Shown here in pieces: positions 45,422 to 53,586 of a stretch of 64,000 nt of DNA. The position numbers and the translations under genes were made by a program. Below the pieces are notes generated by a model, which had not been told where the DNA came from, ran no database searches, and saw nothing but the letters and a program-made list of their open reading frames with translations. Location of the stretch: NCBI GenBank assembly GCA_047621325.1, contig JBLHLT010000012.1, positions 1-64,000 on the forward strand, in the 5' to 3' direction. Positions within the stretch are counted from its first letter, which is position 1; every line of letters begins with the position of its first letter. The DNA comes from Bermanella sp047621325 (lineage in GTDB: Bacteria > Pseudomonadota > Gammaproteobacteria > Pseudomonadales > Oceanobacteraceae).

Positions 45422-47083
45422 TTACATCCTGATTCTGTTGAATGTGCCCCGCCACTGCTTTAAAGAAAAACCCGCAATGAATAAAAATAGAATATGAATA
45501 CTGTGGTTGAACAAAGTAGGGTGTCTGCTATAAAAACTGCCTTGTGCGGTACTCGAATAGGGTACATCAACCACATATCCTGCAGCTTGTTGAAAGCCAG
45601 ATATAAATATCACGTTACCATCGGGAGTGACAACAATTGATGGCCCATTATTGGCCACATGTACGAGCGGTAAGCGATTCTCAATGGCCCGCAATACAGA
45701 GGGCATAATATGTTGGTACGGTAAGTGTGTTGAACCGAACCAGCCGTCATTTGATAAACCCACTAATAATGTACCGATATTTAGATCTCTTTGTGTTGAT
45801 GTTTTATTCACTGCACCTGCAACAAAAGAAGGGAGTGTTGTTTCATAACAAATAAGCGGAATAATATTCACTTTTGGGTGGTTAAAGGCGCTGTGTTTTG
45901 TCCCTTTTGATAACCCACTGGTGAAATCACCAAATAAGCCTTCAGCCCATTTTGAAAGTGATGAATCTTTTTCTAAAATGGGAATATACTCGCCAAAAGG
46001 TATGCGCTTCATTTTTTGATAGGTACTCACTTGCTCGCCATCTTCGTTAATCATAATAGCGGTGTTGTATTGTTTTATTATGTCGCCACTTATTGGGTCG
46101 CGAATATTTTGGAAATCTTGAAATATTAAATGGTTACTCAATGCTTTCATGCGCTTCTGGTAAGCCTGATTTACGGTGTGGTCATCTAAGTATTTTTTAC
46201 GTTGAGCCTCTGGCCAAATTATTATTTCAGCACCTGCTGTGCTGAGGCGTTCTGTCATTTCCATTTCGGGTGGGTAAGCCTGGCTATAACCAGGAAACTG
46301 AACCCTATCTCCCAATTTGGGAACTTCATTTACTTGAACAAGGCCCACCTTTAAGGTATCCCATGTGGCGATCTTGGTTTGCCAATTTGAATAAGAGGTT
46401 AGACCATATAAAAACCATAACCCGATCAATGAGACCGATACTATCAAGGGTAATGTTGACCTCAGAGTAGGCTTAGGGCGAGAAGAGAAGACCGACACTA
46501 AAACACGGTAAACAAGTATATTGAATAAAATGATAATGAAATCTAAGCCATACACACCGACTAATTCAGTGGCTTGTAGTGCACTGTGAAAATTAACTTG
46601 GCTATCACCTAGACGCATGGGAAATAGCATGGGAAAAGAAGAAGAAAAAAGCACCAGTATCAGCGGAAACAGTAGAAATTCATGTACCTTGGTATATTGC
46701 TTAAACCATTTTAATAACACTATCGCTAATGCGATTGCGTGGGCGCTGTAGAACCAAAATAAGCCTGCTAGAAAAAACCCTGAATGCACACCGTAGTCTT
46801 TAGATAATGCAATGAAATCAACAATCCAGTAGGCACTGGTGGTCGAAAGGGTGAGTCCGGTCACTAAACCGATTATATAGCTCTGTAGTAAGGTTGTTTT
46901 TTCAATGGCAAATAGTAGTGGAATAAACCCAATCCATGCGTAGTAAAAATAATCATGATTTAAAAATGCAAGTGATAATACAGAGCCAGATAATAGGGCG
47001 AGCAGCAGTTGTTTAATAATAGAAACATTATGCGAGGTTATCTTTGATGCGATGGTGTGCAGAAAATCGACTGTTTTATACAT
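45422..47083 (-). CDS. lnt: Apolipoprotein N-acyltransferase-like protein (Lnt)
   Basis: 553 residues: about six or seven N-terminal membrane helices (to about 240), then a nitrilase-like periplasmic domain. The catalytic triad of Lnt is conserved: Glu in IIWPEAQ, Lys in YQKMKRIPFGEYIP and Cys in LICYETTLPS. A final helix is near the C-terminus. Lnt normally adds the third acyl chain to lipoproteins and is usually encoded near ybeX. Its place here beside foldase-like genes suggests an extra copy with a specialised role. The start lies 10 bases beyond the stop of the gene upstream. Confidence 0.85.
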   Translation of the reverse strand: MYKTVDFLHTIASKITSHNVSIIKQLLLALLSGSVLSLAFLNHDYFYYAWIGFIPLLFAIEKTTLLQSYIIGLVTGLTLSTTSAYWIVDFIALSKDYGVHSGFFLAGLFWFYSAHAIALAIVLLKWFKQYTKVHEFLLFPLILVLFSSSFPMLFPMRLGDSQVNFHSALQATELVGVYGLDFIIILFNILVYRVLVSVFSSRPKPTLRSTLPLIVSVSLIGLWFLYGLTSYSNWQTKIATWDTLKVGLVQVNEVPKLGDRVQFPGYSQAYPPEMEMTERLSTAGAEIIIWPEAQRKKYLDDHTVNQAYQKRMKALSNHLIFQDFQNIRDPISGDIIKQYNTAIMINEDGEQVSTYQKMKRIPFGEYIPILEKDSSLSKWAEGLFGDFTSGLSKGTKHSAFNHPKVNIIPLICYETTLPSFVAGAVNKTSTQRDLNIGTLLVGLSNDGWFGSTHLPYQHIMPSVLRAIENRLPLVHVANNGPSIVVTPDGNVIFISGFQQAAGYVVDVPYSSTAQGSFYSRHPTLFNHSIHILFLFIAGFSLKQWRGTFNRIRM

Positions 47084-47092
47084 AATATAAAC

Positions 47093-47806
47093 TTACTGCT
47101 GCATGAGTGATTGTTTATAGGCGTTTGATAATTGTAATAATCGATCTTTTTTTTGTATGCGGTTTAGCCCTTTTTCCAATATAACGATTTGTCTTGAATT
47201 TAGGTAGTTAGTGGTTTTGTTTTGTCTATTGAATAAATTTTTTGCGGTTTCAATACCGAAATAGTGTATTTGCAGTTGATGATATTTTTCTTTGCTTGCG
47301 TTTAATAAGCGTAGTTTGTCACTATTATCGGCTTGTTTTATTTTATCTATAAAAGACACTTCTGCTTTCTGGTAGTGATAATAGTTGTCCACAAGTTCAT
47401 AAACTGTATTGCCATTTTTATTGCCTAGACTTTTTATGATTAAAAATTGAAGCCGCTTCCATTCTTTAGTCGCTAAAGCATGGTCCAACTGTGCGGTAAT
47501 GAGTTGTAATTTTTCAGTCATATCATCAGTTATGAGTATTGGTTTATTAGAATTAAACTGTAATCCATTAATGATTTCTTCTATTTTAATGAAATCTAAT
47601 GCCCAATTGTTCCTGCTAATTAACTGTGGATATTGTTTATCTAGCTCTCTAGGTTGAAGCCAGTAATCGGTGTCTTTTTTGTTATTGGATGGAGGATTTT
47701 CACGTAAACCAATATGTGTTGATGCAACAAAAAATAACAGTAAAAGCAGTAATGTGATACTTAAAAGGTCGATGTGGAATTTTTTCAGGCTAAATAGATA
47801 TAGCAT
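47093..47806 (-). CDS. Lipase-foldase-like membrane protein (short)
   Basis: 237 residues with one membrane helix (about 12-30). The C-terminal half resembles the lipase chaperone family: LVDNYYHYQKAEVSF matches the central helix segment, and YHQLQIHYFGIETAKNLFNRQ matches the conserved FGxExAxxLF part. The RxxFDY signature is not evident and the protein is shorter than true foldases (about 330). It may be a reduced foldase for the esterase encoded upstream, or a partner of the next foldase-like protein. Confidence 0.7.
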   Translation of the reverse strand: MLYLFSLKKFHIDLLSITLLLLLLFFVASTHIGLRENPPSNNKKDTDYWLQPRELDKQYPQLISRNNWALDFIKIEEIINGLQFNSNKPILITDDMTEKLQLITAQLDHALATKEWKRLQFLIIKSLGNKNGNTVYELVDNYYHYQKAEVSFIDKIKQADNSDKLRLLNASKEKYHQLQIHYFGIETAKNLFNRQNKTTNYLNSRQIVILEKGLNRIQKKDRLLQLSNAYKQSLMQQ

Positions 47807-47827
47807 GATATTTAGCCTCCGTATTGT

Positions 47828-48760
47828 TTATAGTTGATCAAGGCTAAGGTGTGTGATGCGTTTTAATTCATCGGCACTAAAATAACTGCGTAATAACTGC
47901 GTCACTTGTTTTTGTTTTTCTTCTTCATCTAATGATGCCGATAATATATTTTGTTTGGCATCTTGAAATGTGCGGTAACGATCAGGCCAATCTGAAATAT
48001 TAACGGAGCGCTGAATGTGTTGTTCTTTAATCTCAAGTCGTTTTTGATTTATTTCCTCTTCTGAAAGACCTTGGACAAGATCAAGCTTCATGCTTTCAAA
48101 CATATATTGTGCGTCGGCGTCGGTCACTCGAAACAGCCCGCTGCTCACATCATTGCCAAGGTGTACATCTCTAAGTGCTTGTAGCTCAGAATAAAGTAGT
48201 TCATCGTTTTCAACTGCGCTTACGGTTGCATGTACGCTTTGGTCTGCAAGGGCTTCACTGGTGCGGCTAAACTCATCTTTTGCTTCTAAATAAAAATAGT
48301 AATCGCCTACTATTTTTGCCGTTTGTTCGCCTGCCTTACCGGGCAAGCCATCTTTGATTAATCCCTGTAATATACCCAGTGACTCAGTATCTAGTTTACT
48401 TTGTATTCTTAGTATCGCTTCATCAAGTGAAAGTAGAGCATCATGATCGTGAATGACGTTGCCATCGTCATCAAGTTTGACTGCTTTTAACGCTTCATAG
48501 ACAAATTTTGCGGTGAACGGTAATGATTTTTCATTGTTTGCAGTTGTTATGGCTTGTTTAGTATCATCATTTATTTTTGACCACTGCCATGTTGTTGCAA
48601 TGGTAGATGCGTGCTTTTTAAGGTGATCAGATTGCGACATGGTGTTGTTAGTGATTATTTTGCCTGATTCTGTAGCGTCATTACCTAGCACAGTTACAAT
48701 AACGGCAATTAGAAGGCAAACGCTAATGATAGCTAATAAAAAGGAATATTTTTTTATCAT
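47828..48760 (-). CDS. Lipase-foldase-like membrane protein (long)
   Basis: 310 residues with an N-terminal membrane helix (about 6-25). The foldase-like domain shows VKLDDDGNVIHDHDALLSLDEAI (in part, at the position of the VDxxGNL...RxxFDY signature), IVGDYYFYLEAKDEF and LRDVHLGNDVSSGLF. A C-terminal LRSYFSADELKRI resembles the family end. It is a diverged LifO relative, different from the copy beside the lipase. It lies between the PETase-like gene and the short foldase-like gene on the same strand. Confidence 0.75.
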   Translation of the reverse strand: MIKKYSFLLAIISVCLLIAVIVTVLGNDATESGKIITNNTMSQSDHLKKHASTIATTWQWSKINDDTKQAITTANNEKSLPFTAKFVYEALKAVKLDDDGNVIHDHDALLSLDEAILRIQSKLDTESLGILQGLIKDGLPGKAGEQTAKIVGDYYFYLEAKDEFSRTSEALADQSVHATVSAVENDELLYSELQALRDVHLGNDVSSGLFRVTDADAQYMFESMKLDLVQGLSEEEINQKRLEIKEQHIQRSVNISDWPDRYRTFQDAKQNILSASLDEEEKQKQVTQLLRSYFSADELKRITHLSLDQL

Positions 48761-48949
48761 ATGAACATCAACTTTTATTATTTTTTAGGATTGTTTCTTT
48801 AAATATACGAGTAAGTAATTTACTGAACAATGTAAGTAAGCGCAAATGTTGTGTGTTTATTTACTGTTTAGTAGTGGGCAATCCTTTGCCTTCAAAGTGA
48901 CGGTATTTATCAATATAACCGTCACTAAGATTTATCACTTCAATATCGA

Positions 48950-49888
48950 TTAATAATTACAATTGTCTCTGTATTCATTAATTGACGCGTTTGCCATGTG
49001 GTTAGGGCCACATAAGAATTGTGCATAGCGATGGTCTTTATCAAGGAAACGTTTCATCCAAGATACGCCATAAGTTGATAGTAATGCATCGTTGCCATTA
49101 CCATTGTTGCCATTGGCGCAGTTGTGCGGCCCATTCGTGATTTCCATGTAGGCTTTGTCTGTGCTGTTTGGAATGGTATTGTAGAACGGACTTGCATGTG
49201 AGCTCACATTTGCAGTTGAATCATTTTCACATGCCATAATCAACGTAGGTACGCCTATTTGATTAAAGTCATTGCCGCCACTATTCCATGGGGCCAAAGG
49301 AACCGCTGCGCTTAAGCGGTTTCTAGAGGCACTGATAAGCGAGCCACCACCACCCATTGAGAAGCCCATGGTGGCTAAGCGATTTTCATCCACCAAGCCA
49401 GATATAGGGCTGCTTGAGTTTTTACCTTGAGAAATTAAATGACTAAGGGCTGCATCTAATTGCAAGCTGCGACTGCTTGGGTTGTCAAAACGACCATTGG
49501 TATCAATGGTAATCACCACATAGCCATGTGAGGCTAATAAAGGCCCCCACCACTGTATGGCAGACTGGTAGTTGGTGAAACCCGGTGCTACTGCAATGGC
49601 GGCTAATTCTTGGGATGCATTACTAGGATAATAAATGGTGCCACCACCAAAACCATTAACACTGCTGGACACAATAGTTGACGCGACAGATAAGGGACCT
49701 TGACTTGCTTGAAGCGCGCTAAGTGTTGGGTTTGGCCCAACTTCATATCCGCAGTTTGAAGTACAAGAGTCTGGAAGCGGTAACTCATTGCTACCACCGC
49801 CACTGCCGCCACCGCCACTGTGTGCGGATAATGAGAATGCTATTACAAAAGCACTCAAGCACGCTTTATTGAATATGTTTTTTTTCAT
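48950..49888 (-). CDS. Secreted PETase-like polyester hydrolase / cutinase
   Basis: 312 residues of the dienelactone-hydrolase-like polyester hydrolase group. Signal peptide about 1-24 (ending SAHS), then a glycine-rich linker (25-34). Catalytic Ser177 in GFSMGGGG, Asp223 in CENDS and His255 in GPHNCANG. Oxyanion residues are F104 (PGFTNYQS) and M178. The bacterial PETase features are present: W114/W115 in QWWGP, TIDTN, W201 in APWNS, the disulphide pair C220/C257 special to type II enzymes, and C293/C310. The C-terminal loop after His255 is extended. An additional C42/C46 pair lies near the N-terminus. N256 stands where Ideonella PETase has Ser238. The natural substrate may be cutin-like or aliphatic polyesters. 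Confidence 0.9.
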   Translation of the reverse strand: MKKNIFNKACLSAFVIAFSLSAHSGGGGSGGGSNELPLPDSCTSNCGYEVGPNPTLSALQASQGPLSVASTIVSSSVNGFGGGTIYYPSNASQELAAIAVAPGFTNYQSAIQWWGPLLASHGYVVITIDTNGRFDNPSSRSLQLDAALSHLISQGKNSSSPISGLVDENRLATMGFSMGGGGSLISASRNRLSAAVPLAPWNSGGNDFNQIGVPTLIMACENDSTANVSSHASPFYNTIPNSTDKAYMEITNGPHNCANGNNGNGNDALLSTYGVSWMKRFLDKDHRYAQFLCGPNHMANASINEYRDNCNY

Positions 49889-50648
49889 TGGATCAGGCCT
49901 TTATTATTTATTATTAATAAAATACTTCCATTGTTTTAATGTTCAAACGGTTTATTTTTTGAACTTTAAAATAATAGGCGCCGTTTTTTACTTAGTAAAG
50001 GCTGAATATATAAAGGTTATAAAGTGGCAGGCTAGGCCCACTTTATAAAATTAATTTTATTTTTTAATGAAATATATGTATTCATAAACGAATAATTATT
50101 TTGATAGTTACTATTTTTAATACGATATTTTTGTAATAAATAAAGGTGAGTTATGCATTATTAAAATAGAAATTTATTTTTATTTTGACCTTTTTTGGCA
50201 TCTAAATATAGGGCGGTTCTACTTGCGTAATACAAATTGTTGTTATGTTAAATTACATATTTTACTGCTATGTACTTTTCTTTATATGGCAGTTGTATAT
50301 TTGGTTTGTTTTTATAATAGGCAACTATTCTAGTAGCACCACACATTGTTGGTTTTTTCTTACTTTGACATTTTTTAACATGTTTATTTATAGGTACTTT
50401 TTCGCTTCAACCTAAGTTAGATTTATATGATGCACTCTGGCTAATTGGAGTTTGACAAAAGGTATGAGAGTAAAAATCCTGAATAATCTATATTCAGTAT
50501 TTAACGGGCTTAGACTATACGTGAAATACCCGCTGTCAATCGTCGCACTGGGCGTCATTTTTACGAACGATTTAGGTTACTTTGTTCGCTAAATTTACAT
50601 GTGGCATTAATAGCTAACATAAATAGTCGCCTTAGTTTAATCCATTGT
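49889..50648. other. 760-base AT-rich intergenic region
   Basis: Upstream of the PETase-like gene. It contains a palindrome CTGAATA-ATCTA-TATTCAG (50479-50497) that could be an operator, but no convincing gene. It may be eroded sequence joined to the AraC remnant that follows. Confidence 0.5.
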
Positions 50649-50876
50649 TTAGTTGTCAATAAAATTCTGTAATAAGTTGCAACTGCCCGTTCCTAGGCGA
50701 TAGCCAAGTTTGATACCCAGTAAAGGCTTCTTGGTCAGGTGCGCAACTTCCTCAAGAAAGTCATCTACTTGATTCAACTTAATACGCGTATTGGCATCAT
50801 TCACGATAGCGATTTCAATTCCGATCTCTTTACAAATCTTCGTAATAGGCAGGCCATGTTCAGTGGCATATGACAT
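50649..50876 (-). pseudogene. AraC-type regulator, N-terminal remnant
   Basis: 75 residues starting MSYATEHGLPITKICKEIG. The sequence VNDANTRIKLNQVDDFLEEV and TKKPLLGIKLGYRLG matches the start of Arabinose_bd-type AraC regulators, then stops. The rest of the sensor and the helix-turn-helix are missing, so it is a truncated gene. The intact regulator at 44.2 kb belongs to the same subgroup. Confidence 0.65.
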
Positions 50877-51221
50877 GTAAGAGGAATTAAAACAGATGAA
50901 AAAACACTGATTTTATCTGTTTTCATTGATACATTTATTATTTCCATGAGGTTGGACGATAGTCTTATGTTTATTGTTTGGTCAATTAACATGCTAAATA
51001 ACTAGAAATGAATAGGCGAAAGTTATTTTTAGGCATTAAAGTATAATTATTTATGATAATTAGCTATATCTTAATATCATGGGCTACTAAATTAATATTA
51101 TTACAAGGCAAGGCTCTATTAGATTAAAGTGAATTACAAAATGCGCTAAACACAGCCATTAAAATAAAGTGCAAAGTAAACGTTAGAGTTTAAATTTACT
51201 TACCAAATTAAGGGTTTTACG
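50877..51221. other. 345-base AT-rich gap
   Basis: No gene, terminator or repeat recognised. Confidence 0.5.
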
Positions 51222-51614
51222 ATGAGCAGGCAAATATTTATTAATCTAGCGACAAAAAATCTGAGCGAGGCCAAACATTTCTTTGGTGAGATTGGTTTTC
51301 AGTTTAATGCTAAATTCTGTAACGAAGACGGATGCTGCGTCATAATTGCTGATAATATTTCAGTTATGCTGCTTTCTGAGCGGCATTTCAAGAACTTTAC
51401 CGATAAAGCGATTTGTGACTCTCATACAAGTGCAGAGACGCTGCTGTGTATCACATGTGATAGCCGAGAAGAAGTGGATGGTTTCATCGTAAAAGCAAAA
51501 TCACGCGGTGCAAAAATTTCACCTGAAATCCAAGATAATGCTTTCATGTACGGGCGAGGTTTTGAAGATCTTGATGGCCATACATGGGAACTTTTATATT
51601 TAGAGATAAATTAA
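51222..51614 (+). CDS. VOC/glyoxalase-fold protein
   Basis: 130 residues of the vicinal-oxygen-chelate fold: N-terminal half MSRQIFINLATKNLSEAKHF with FFGEIGFQF, C-terminal EDLDGHTWELLYLE. This DUF1338-like or YetH-like subgroup has no known substrate. It stands alone with its own AT-rich promoter region. Confidence 0.85.
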   Translation: MSRQIFINLATKNLSEAKHFFGEIGFQFNAKFCNEDGCCVIIADNISVMLLSERHFKNFTDKAICDSHTSAETLLCITCDSREEVDGFIVKAKSRGAKISPEIQDNAFMYGRGFEDLDGHTWELLYLEIN

Positions 51615-51915
51615 AGAGTTTCTCGAAAAAATATTCTGTTTAAAATAACGACGTATTTTAAGTTGTTACGAATTTCTTAATGCGGTAACACAAATGCAGG
51701 ATTATTTCATGAAGTAGACGGTATTAAACCTGTCTTCAATAGTTAATAATAAATAGCACTTATTTTTTGGTAAGAAAATCGGTCGTAGATTAACGCTAAT
51801 AATAAATATTTAATATTGTTTTTTGTAGTAATTGTGGTAGTTATTTTTACAGTTATGAAAAAAATATGAATAATCAAACAATACTATATAACTCATAGGG
51901 AATCTGAGGTGTATT
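51615..51915. other. 301-base AT-rich gap
   Basis: No gene recognised. Searched for integron attC-like core sites (RYYYAAC/GTTRRRY pairs) and none convincing was found. Confidence 0.5.
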
Positions 51916-52404
51916 ATGTACGAATTTAGAAAGTATATTGATGATGATTCAAGAAAAATAAATGCGCTTGCACTTCTATCATTTACTCATTTTAAACCGC
52001 ATTACAATGACTGGGATTCATTTAGCCGTGCTCTAAATAAATTTTCTGAACTTTCAAACGTAGCAGAGATAATCGTTGCGACTAATTCTGATGATACAAT
52101 CATAGGTGCTGTAGCCTATGTACCTGCAAATGTAACAAAAGCAGACTATTTTCCAAAGGATACTCCGATTATTAGAATGCTGGTTGTGCATCCTGATTAT
52201 AGAGGGAAAGGCATTGGCAAATCCCTAAGCGAAGCGTGTGTGAATAGGGCCATACGTGATAGTTGCAAAAGCATTGCCTTGCATACAAGTGCGATTATGA
52301 CGGTTGCTTTACCAATGTACCTTAATATGGGGTTTGTCAAGCACAGTGAGGCTCCTGATATTTTTGGTGTTAAGTACAGTGTATATGTAAAAGACATCGC
52401 CTGA
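51916..52404 (+). CDS. GNAT-family N-acetyltransferase
   Basis: 162 residues with the acetyl-CoA-binding motif A: MLVVHPDYRGKGIGKSLSEA (R/Q-x-x-G-x-G/A). The fold is completed by ALPMYLNMGF. The acceptor substrate is unknown. AATCTGAGGTG precedes the ATG. Confidence 0.88.
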   Translation: MYEFRKYIDDDSRKINALALLSFTHFKPHYNDWDSFSRALNKFSELSNVAEIIVATNSDDTIIGAVAYVPANVTKADYFPKDTPIIRMLVVHPDYRGKGIGKSLSEACVNRAIRDSCKSIALHTSAIMTVALPMYLNMGFVKHSEAPDIFGVKYSVYVKDIA

Positions 52405-52646
52405 TGTAATATTTAGCTGACACATCGCATAAATTTATTGGTTCTGATTGTGTGGAGCCTAACCAATATACATATTTCACGTCACTTGTTTGGCATCGAC
52501 GATTGTTTTTTTGTTGACTGCACGTAAATGAGAAGAAACTAAAAAAATTACATGCAGGATGTATACAGAGTCGATTTACTTTTTCGGCGTCTATTTAAAT
52601 CCATTATTTTCTATTAATTATGATTAACGAATAACAAGGAAGCTTA

Positions 52647-52955
52647 ATGAATCTAAAAGTGGCGGTATTCGGTACACTTCGATTTCCACCAGATTGTGTT
52701 GCTGGGGTGTTGCCGCATTTACAAACGCTGGTTGAAACAACATATAAAAATGACGGATGCATTGCTTATAATGTGGCATTGGATCCTTTTGATTTGGGTT
52801 TGATTCGCTTTTCTGAACTATGGCCTGATCAAGCAAGTCTAGATAAACATCTAATCGCTCAGCATATTGAACCTTGGCGGACGGCTGCAAAGCAATACGG
52901 CTTGATGGATAGGGAATTTACTGCTTATGAAGTATCAATGCCTCGTCCAGTTTAA
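52647..52955 (+). CDS. ABM-domain (antibiotic biosynthesis monooxygenase-like) protein
   Basis: 102 residues, ferredoxin-like dimeric alpha/beta-barrel of the YgiN/ABM family: FPPDCVAGVLPHLQTLVET, CIAYNVALDPFD, RFSELWPDQASLDKHLIAQH. Members act on quinones or polyketides or are orphan. AACAAGGAAGCTTA precedes the start. It is probably a single-gene unit. Confidence 0.85.
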   Translation: MNLKVAVFGTLRFPPDCVAGVLPHLQTLVETTYKNDGCIAYNVALDPFDLGLIRFSELWPDQASLDKHLIAQHIEPWRTAAKQYGLMDREFTAYEVSMPRPV

Positions 52956-53026
52956 TCACTATAAAAACATAATGAATACAAAACAGACCCCCTTAATCGG
53001 TTATGCTAGCGTGAGACAATAAAATT

Positions 53027-53470
53027 ATGATATTTCGTAATATTGAAGAAAAAGACATCGAGGCGTGTGCCGTATTGTTTTCAAATGTGTTTTCGTCTGA
53101 ACCTTGGAATGAGCCTTGGACTAAACATTTGGCGAGAGAACGCTTAATGCACTTTTATGAATCTAAGGGGTTTATTGGGGTTTTGGCAGAAAGTGATGGT
53201 GTTAATGGTTTTGTGTTAGGTAATACGGAGCCCTTTTATTTTGGCTCGATGTTTTATTTAAGAGAAATGTGCATACAAACGGACCTTCAAAAACAGGGTG
53301 TAGGTAGTAATATGTTTTATGCATTAGAGAAGGCGTTATCTATCGATAATGTGCATAGTATTTATTTGACAACGGAGCGTGAAATTCCAGCGGCTGAATT
53401 TTATAAAAAGAAAGGTTTCAAATACAGTGAGAAAATGGGTTTTTATGCGAAAAGAACAATCTCAGAATAA
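53027..53470 (+). CDS. GNAT-family N-acetyltransferase
   Basis: 147 residues. Motif A is MCIQTDLQKQGVGSNMFYALE and the C-terminal part EIPAAEFYKKKGFKYS is typical for GNAT proteins. The N-terminal SEPWNEPWT resembles aminoglycoside 6'-acetyltransferase relatives, but resistance cannot be claimed. Substrate unknown. Confidence 0.88.
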   Translation: MIFRNIEEKDIEACAVLFSNVFSSEPWNEPWTKHLARERLMHFYESKGFIGVLAESDGVNGFVLGNTEPFYFGSMFYLREMCIQTDLQKQGVGSNMFYALEKALSIDNVHSIYLTTEREIPAAEFYKKKGFKYSEKMGFYAKRTISE

Positions 53471-53529
53471 TAGCAGCAGTTGTGAGTGATGACTCCTTTA
53501 AGAGCTAACAGTAAAATACAATAGAAAAT

Positions 53530-53566
53530 AAAAAACGCATCCAAAAAAGGCTGCGTTTTTTATTTT
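53530..53566. terminator. Bidirectional terminator
   Basis: AAAAACGCA-TCC-AAAAAA-GGC-TGCGTTTTT then TATTTT, between the convergent GNAT and aminotransferase genes. Confidence 0.85.
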
Positions 53567-53586
53567 AGTGTCATCATTGGTTTTTA

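Noticed and set aside
51160..52470. Integron cassette array
   Set aside because: Single core-like heptamers (for example GCCTAAC near 52455) occur, but no paired, foldable attC site and no integrase were found.
53027..53470. Aminoglycoside acetyltransferase
   Set aside because: Only the general GNAT fold is supported. The N-terminal likeness is too short to claim resistance.
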